NCBI GenBank assembly: GCA_018475625.1
Contig: JAAKEZ010000002.1
Location: 62,001-126,000, forward strand
DNA: 64,000 bases
Reading direction: 5' to 3'
Source: Candidatus Bathyarchaeota archaeon A05DMB-2
GTDB lineage: Archaea > Thermoproteota > Bathyarchaeia > Bathyarchaeales > Bathycorpusculaceae
Made by a program: the position numbers and the translations under genes. Below the pieces are notes generated by a model. That model did no database searches, had not been told where the DNA came from, and saw nothing but the letters and a program-made list of their open reading frames with translations. Of the stretch, positions 62,029-64,000 are shown piece by piece; the stretch's first letter is position 1, and each line of letters starts with the position of its first letter.

Positions 62029-62622
62029 TCAACATTCAACCCGCGTTTTTTTACCTCTTTTTTGAGGAACAATCGCAATTTTCGCGTTGCCAAACACCTT
62101 AGTTAATTCTTTGCCTTCAAAAAAGCGGTCCAAGAAAACCGCCAGAGCCGCGCATTCCGAGTGGGGCTGATTTCCGACTGCCACGTTGAAGTCTGAAACC
62201 TCTTCGGAATAGAATTCTTTTGGGACTTTTTGGCTTCCCACAAGGATCAGAATGTCTTTTTTCAGACTTCGGATTCTTTTCAGTGCATCGCTTGCCTGCA
62301 GGTTTTCTCCGTAAGCCGTCAAGTGGACAACTATGCCCCCTTGGATTTTCCAGTCTTTCACGGCGGTTTTCCAAGGCTTCCCCATTTCGAACAGGAATTC
62401 TCCACCCCAGTTTCGGTTCACCTTCTCAACGGTTTCTTTTATTTTCTGGTCCACCGTGTCTGAGAGTATGAACCCAGAGGCGCCAAGTGCTCTGGCTGTG
62501 AGAGCAACATGAGTGGTGAGCCGCACATCTCGTTGAGGTCTGTGTCCCCACCTTAAAACGACGATTTTCCGCGTGCTCGCTATCCCTTTACTGGTTTTTG
62601 CGGCTGGTTCTGAATTTTCCAT
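62029..62622 (-). CDS. trm56: tRNA (cytidine(56)-2'-O)-methyltransferase
   Basis: The enzyme has 197 residues from the ATG at 62622, with GAGGA just upstream. A longer ATG at 62676 is inside the hflX gene. It shows the aTrm56 N-terminus VVLRWGHRPQRDVRLTTHVA and a SPOUT-type knotted C-terminal half (LILVGSQKVPKEFY, VGNQPHSECAALAVFLDRFF). It methylates C56 in the tRNA T-loop. It overlaps hflX by 35 bases. Confidence 0.92.
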   Translation of the reverse strand: MENSEPAAKTSKGIASTRKIVVLRWGHRPQRDVRLTTHVALTARALGASGFILSDTVDQKIKETVEKVNRNWGGEFLFEMGKPWKTAVKDWKIQGGIVVHLTAYGENLQASDALKRIRSLKKDILILVGSQKVPKEFYSEEVSDFNVAVGNQPHSECAALAVFLDRFFEGKELTKVFGNAKIAIVPQKRGKKTRVEC

Positions 62623-63844
62623 CGAGTTCCTCAACTCTTTTTCTGACTTTTTCGGCGAACCAAGGTGTTGAATCAAAAATCACCTGCACCGAGTTATCGC
62701 TGTAGTCTGCTTTCTGCACGTCTGCTCTTTCATGAATCCAAGACATGAACGGCATGGTCTGATTGGTCAGAGGAACTGTGAACGATGCTTGAACGTAATC
62801 TTCGAGGTTTTTCAGCACCGCTTGCTTCAACGACTCCAAGTTTGTATGGCGCAGAGCTGACAGGAGAACAGGGTTCTTGATTTTGGTTTTCAGGATTTCA
62901 AGTTTTTGTTCCAGTTCTGCGTCGGTTAGAAGGTCAATCTTGTTCAGCGCTGTGACGACGGGGATTCCTGATGCGCCTATGCGTTCTATGGTTTCTAGGC
63001 AGATGCTGTTTTTGCGTTCAATCATTTCTAAGGGTTCGCTGACGTCGAGAACTAGGATTATCAGGTCGGAGTATATGGTTTCTTCAAGTGTTGACTGGAA
63101 AGCCTCTATCAACGTCAGGGGCAAGCGGTCTATGAAGCCGACGGTGTCGGTTAACAGGAATTTTCTCTTCGAGATTTCTATAAGCCGCGTCGTGGTTGAC
63201 AGCGTTGTAAATAGTGCGCCACTAACTTGCGATGTTTCAGTCGTTAACGCGTTAAACAGTGAACTTTTTCCAGCGCTTGTGTATCCTGCTAAAGAGACTG
63301 CGGAAAACCCCAGTTCTGTTCTTCTTTCGCGGTGCAAAAGCCGTTTTTCCCGTATCTTCGTGAGTTTCTTCTGGATGGTGTGCACTTGCCGTTTGACTGC
63401 TTCCTGATAAACATCTGCTTCGTAGGCGCCGAGTCCCATGAATCCAGGCTGTTCTTTCATTTTGGCTAAGCGTACTCTTTCTTTGGCGTGTGCAAGTTCA
63501 TACTTCATTGTGGCTAGCTGAATCTGGAGTTTGGCTTCGGTGGTTGTGGCTCGTCGGGTGAAGATTTCAAGTATGAGGTGGAAGCGGTCGATAGCTTCTA
63601 CTCCCGTGGCTTTCGCCAGATTGTAGGATTGGACTGGCTTCAAGGGATTGTCGAAGAGGATTTTTTCAGCGCCCGTCTCCTTTACGAGCGCGGTGAGTTC
63701 TTCTACTTTGCCCGCGCCTATTTGGTAGCGTGCGTCGGGTTCTCTGGTTTGCTCCAACTCTGCGACAATGGTGTATCCGGCGGCTTCTGCTAGTCTCCTG
63801 AGTTCCGGTAAACTTGATGCTTCCTGGTTTCGGCGTCTTTGCAC
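62588..63844 (-). CDS. hflX: GTPase HflX
   Basis: The 418-residue ribosome-associated GTPase has an N-terminal HflX domain (about 1-170), a coiled linker with RRTELGFSAV, the P-loop GYTSAGKSSLFNALT, DTVGFIDRLP (G3) and NKIDLL (G4). The start is GTG 63844; the same frame continues upstream, so translation could begin a little earlier. The stop of the preceding gene is at 63846-63844, directly overlapping this start. Confidence 0.93.
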   Translation of the reverse strand: MQRRRNQEASSLPELRRLAEAAGYTIVAELEQTREPDARYQIGAGKVEELTALVKETGAEKILFDNPLKPVQSYNLAKATGVEAIDRFHLILEIFTRRATTTEAKLQIQLATMKYELAHAKERVRLAKMKEQPGFMGLGAYEADVYQEAVKRQVHTIQKKLTKIREKRLLHRERRTELGFSAVSLAGYTSAGKSSLFNALTTETSQVSGALFTTLSTTTRLIEISKRKFLLTDTVGFIDRLPLTLIEAFQSTLEETIYSDLIILVLDVSEPLEMIERKNSICLETIERIGASGIPVVTALNKIDLLTDAELEQKLEILKTKIKNPVLLSALRHTNLESLKQAVLKNLEDYVQASFTVPLTNQTMPFMSWIHERADVQKADYSDNSVQVIFDSTPWFAEKVRKRVEELDGKFRTSRKNQ

Positions 63845-64000
63845 TATGATTGCTTTCGTTCTGTCGGCTCCTCCCCGCCTTTCTTTTCAAGCTGCATCAG
63901 GTCGCCCAGTGTTAACTCGCGGTTCGGTGACTTGGGGATCTCGGTGACTTTTTCTTTTGTTATCGGAACAATAAGCTTGATTTTCAGTGCATGCTCAAGC
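63844..64000 (-). CDS. C-terminal fragment, possible multiprotein bridging factor (aMBF1)
   Basis: Only about 51 residues are in the window, ending in TERKQS with TAG at 63846-63844. The fragment begins with EHALKIKLIVPI, which fits the last helix of a helix-turn-helix domain as in archaeal MBF1. A polar tail follows with ELTLGDLMQLEKKG. The identity is a guess from this short match and from linkage with other transcription and translation genes. Confidence 0.4.
   Translation of the reverse strand, partial: LEHALKIKLIVPITKEKVTEIPKSPNRELTLGDLMQLEKKGGEEPTERKQS

Overview
The window is chromosomal DNA from an archaeon, most likely of the TACK group and plausibly a Bathyarchaeia-like lineage. The markers are archaeal or archaeal-eukaryotic in type: CDP-archaeol synthase, RadB, Clp1/Grc3-type polynucleotide kinase, an XPD-type helicase, MCM with a GINS subunit, ribosomal proteins eL15 and eL13 (eL13 is typical of TACK and Asgard archaea), the RNase P proteins Rpp30 and Pop5, TFE and Trm56. 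Many genes have archaeal TATA boxes and GTG or TTG starts. The lineage is inferred from gene content, because no rRNA gene is present.

Layout. 0-9.3 kb holds a cut-off Na+/Ca2+ exchanger, topoisomerase I, a small membrane protein resembling the OST3/OST6 membrane domain, CarS, RadB, an RNase H-like protein overlapping a Grc3 kinase, an XPD helicase, and endonuclease III coupled to a 49-residue membrane peptide. 9.4-26.3 kb is an accessory-looking island: five radical-SAM proteins (three with B12-binding-type N-termini, one SPASM type, one HemN-like), two large surface beta-propeller proteins, a methyltransferase, an amidohydrolase and a four-cluster ferredoxin. 26.3-32.1 kb holds a deacetylase, ArgS and the eL15-eL13-COG1325-Rpp30-Pop5 operon, flanked on both sides by inverted copies of a structured RNA gene. 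32.2-41.7 kb holds hypothetical genes, two multiply frameshifted genes (an Lrp-like regulator and a GalT-like enzyme), a propeller-glycoside hydrolase fusion, an HtpX protease with an EF-hand, and an RnfD-ferredoxin fusion.

41.8-57.1 kb is largely a sugar-nucleotide and glycan locus (UDP-GlcNAc epimerase, GDP-fucose pathway, several glycosyltransferases, a UDP-sugar dehydrogenase-like protein, a hexapeptide acyltransferase, DUF354), interrupted by MCM-GINS and glutamate dehydrogenase. It is followed by tRNA-Val(TAC), a MacB-type ABC pair with a membrane-bound winged-helix regulator, and an information-processing run: DUF2110, HD hydrolase, TFE, Trm56, HflX and the end of a possible MBF1.

The most novel signal is a pair of paralogous structured RNAs at 29250-29384 (minus) and 31949-32102 (plus). 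They share a core of about 57-60 nt with 49 identical positions, compensatory changes in two helices, upstream TATA boxes and downstream T-rich tracts, and they bracket the eL15/RNase P-protein operon. The operon leader itself folds as a three-way junction of perfect 6-bp helices. A plausible wider theme is heavy surface glycosylation: sequon-rich propeller proteins, an OST3/6-like membrane protein and a glycan locus all lie in one window.
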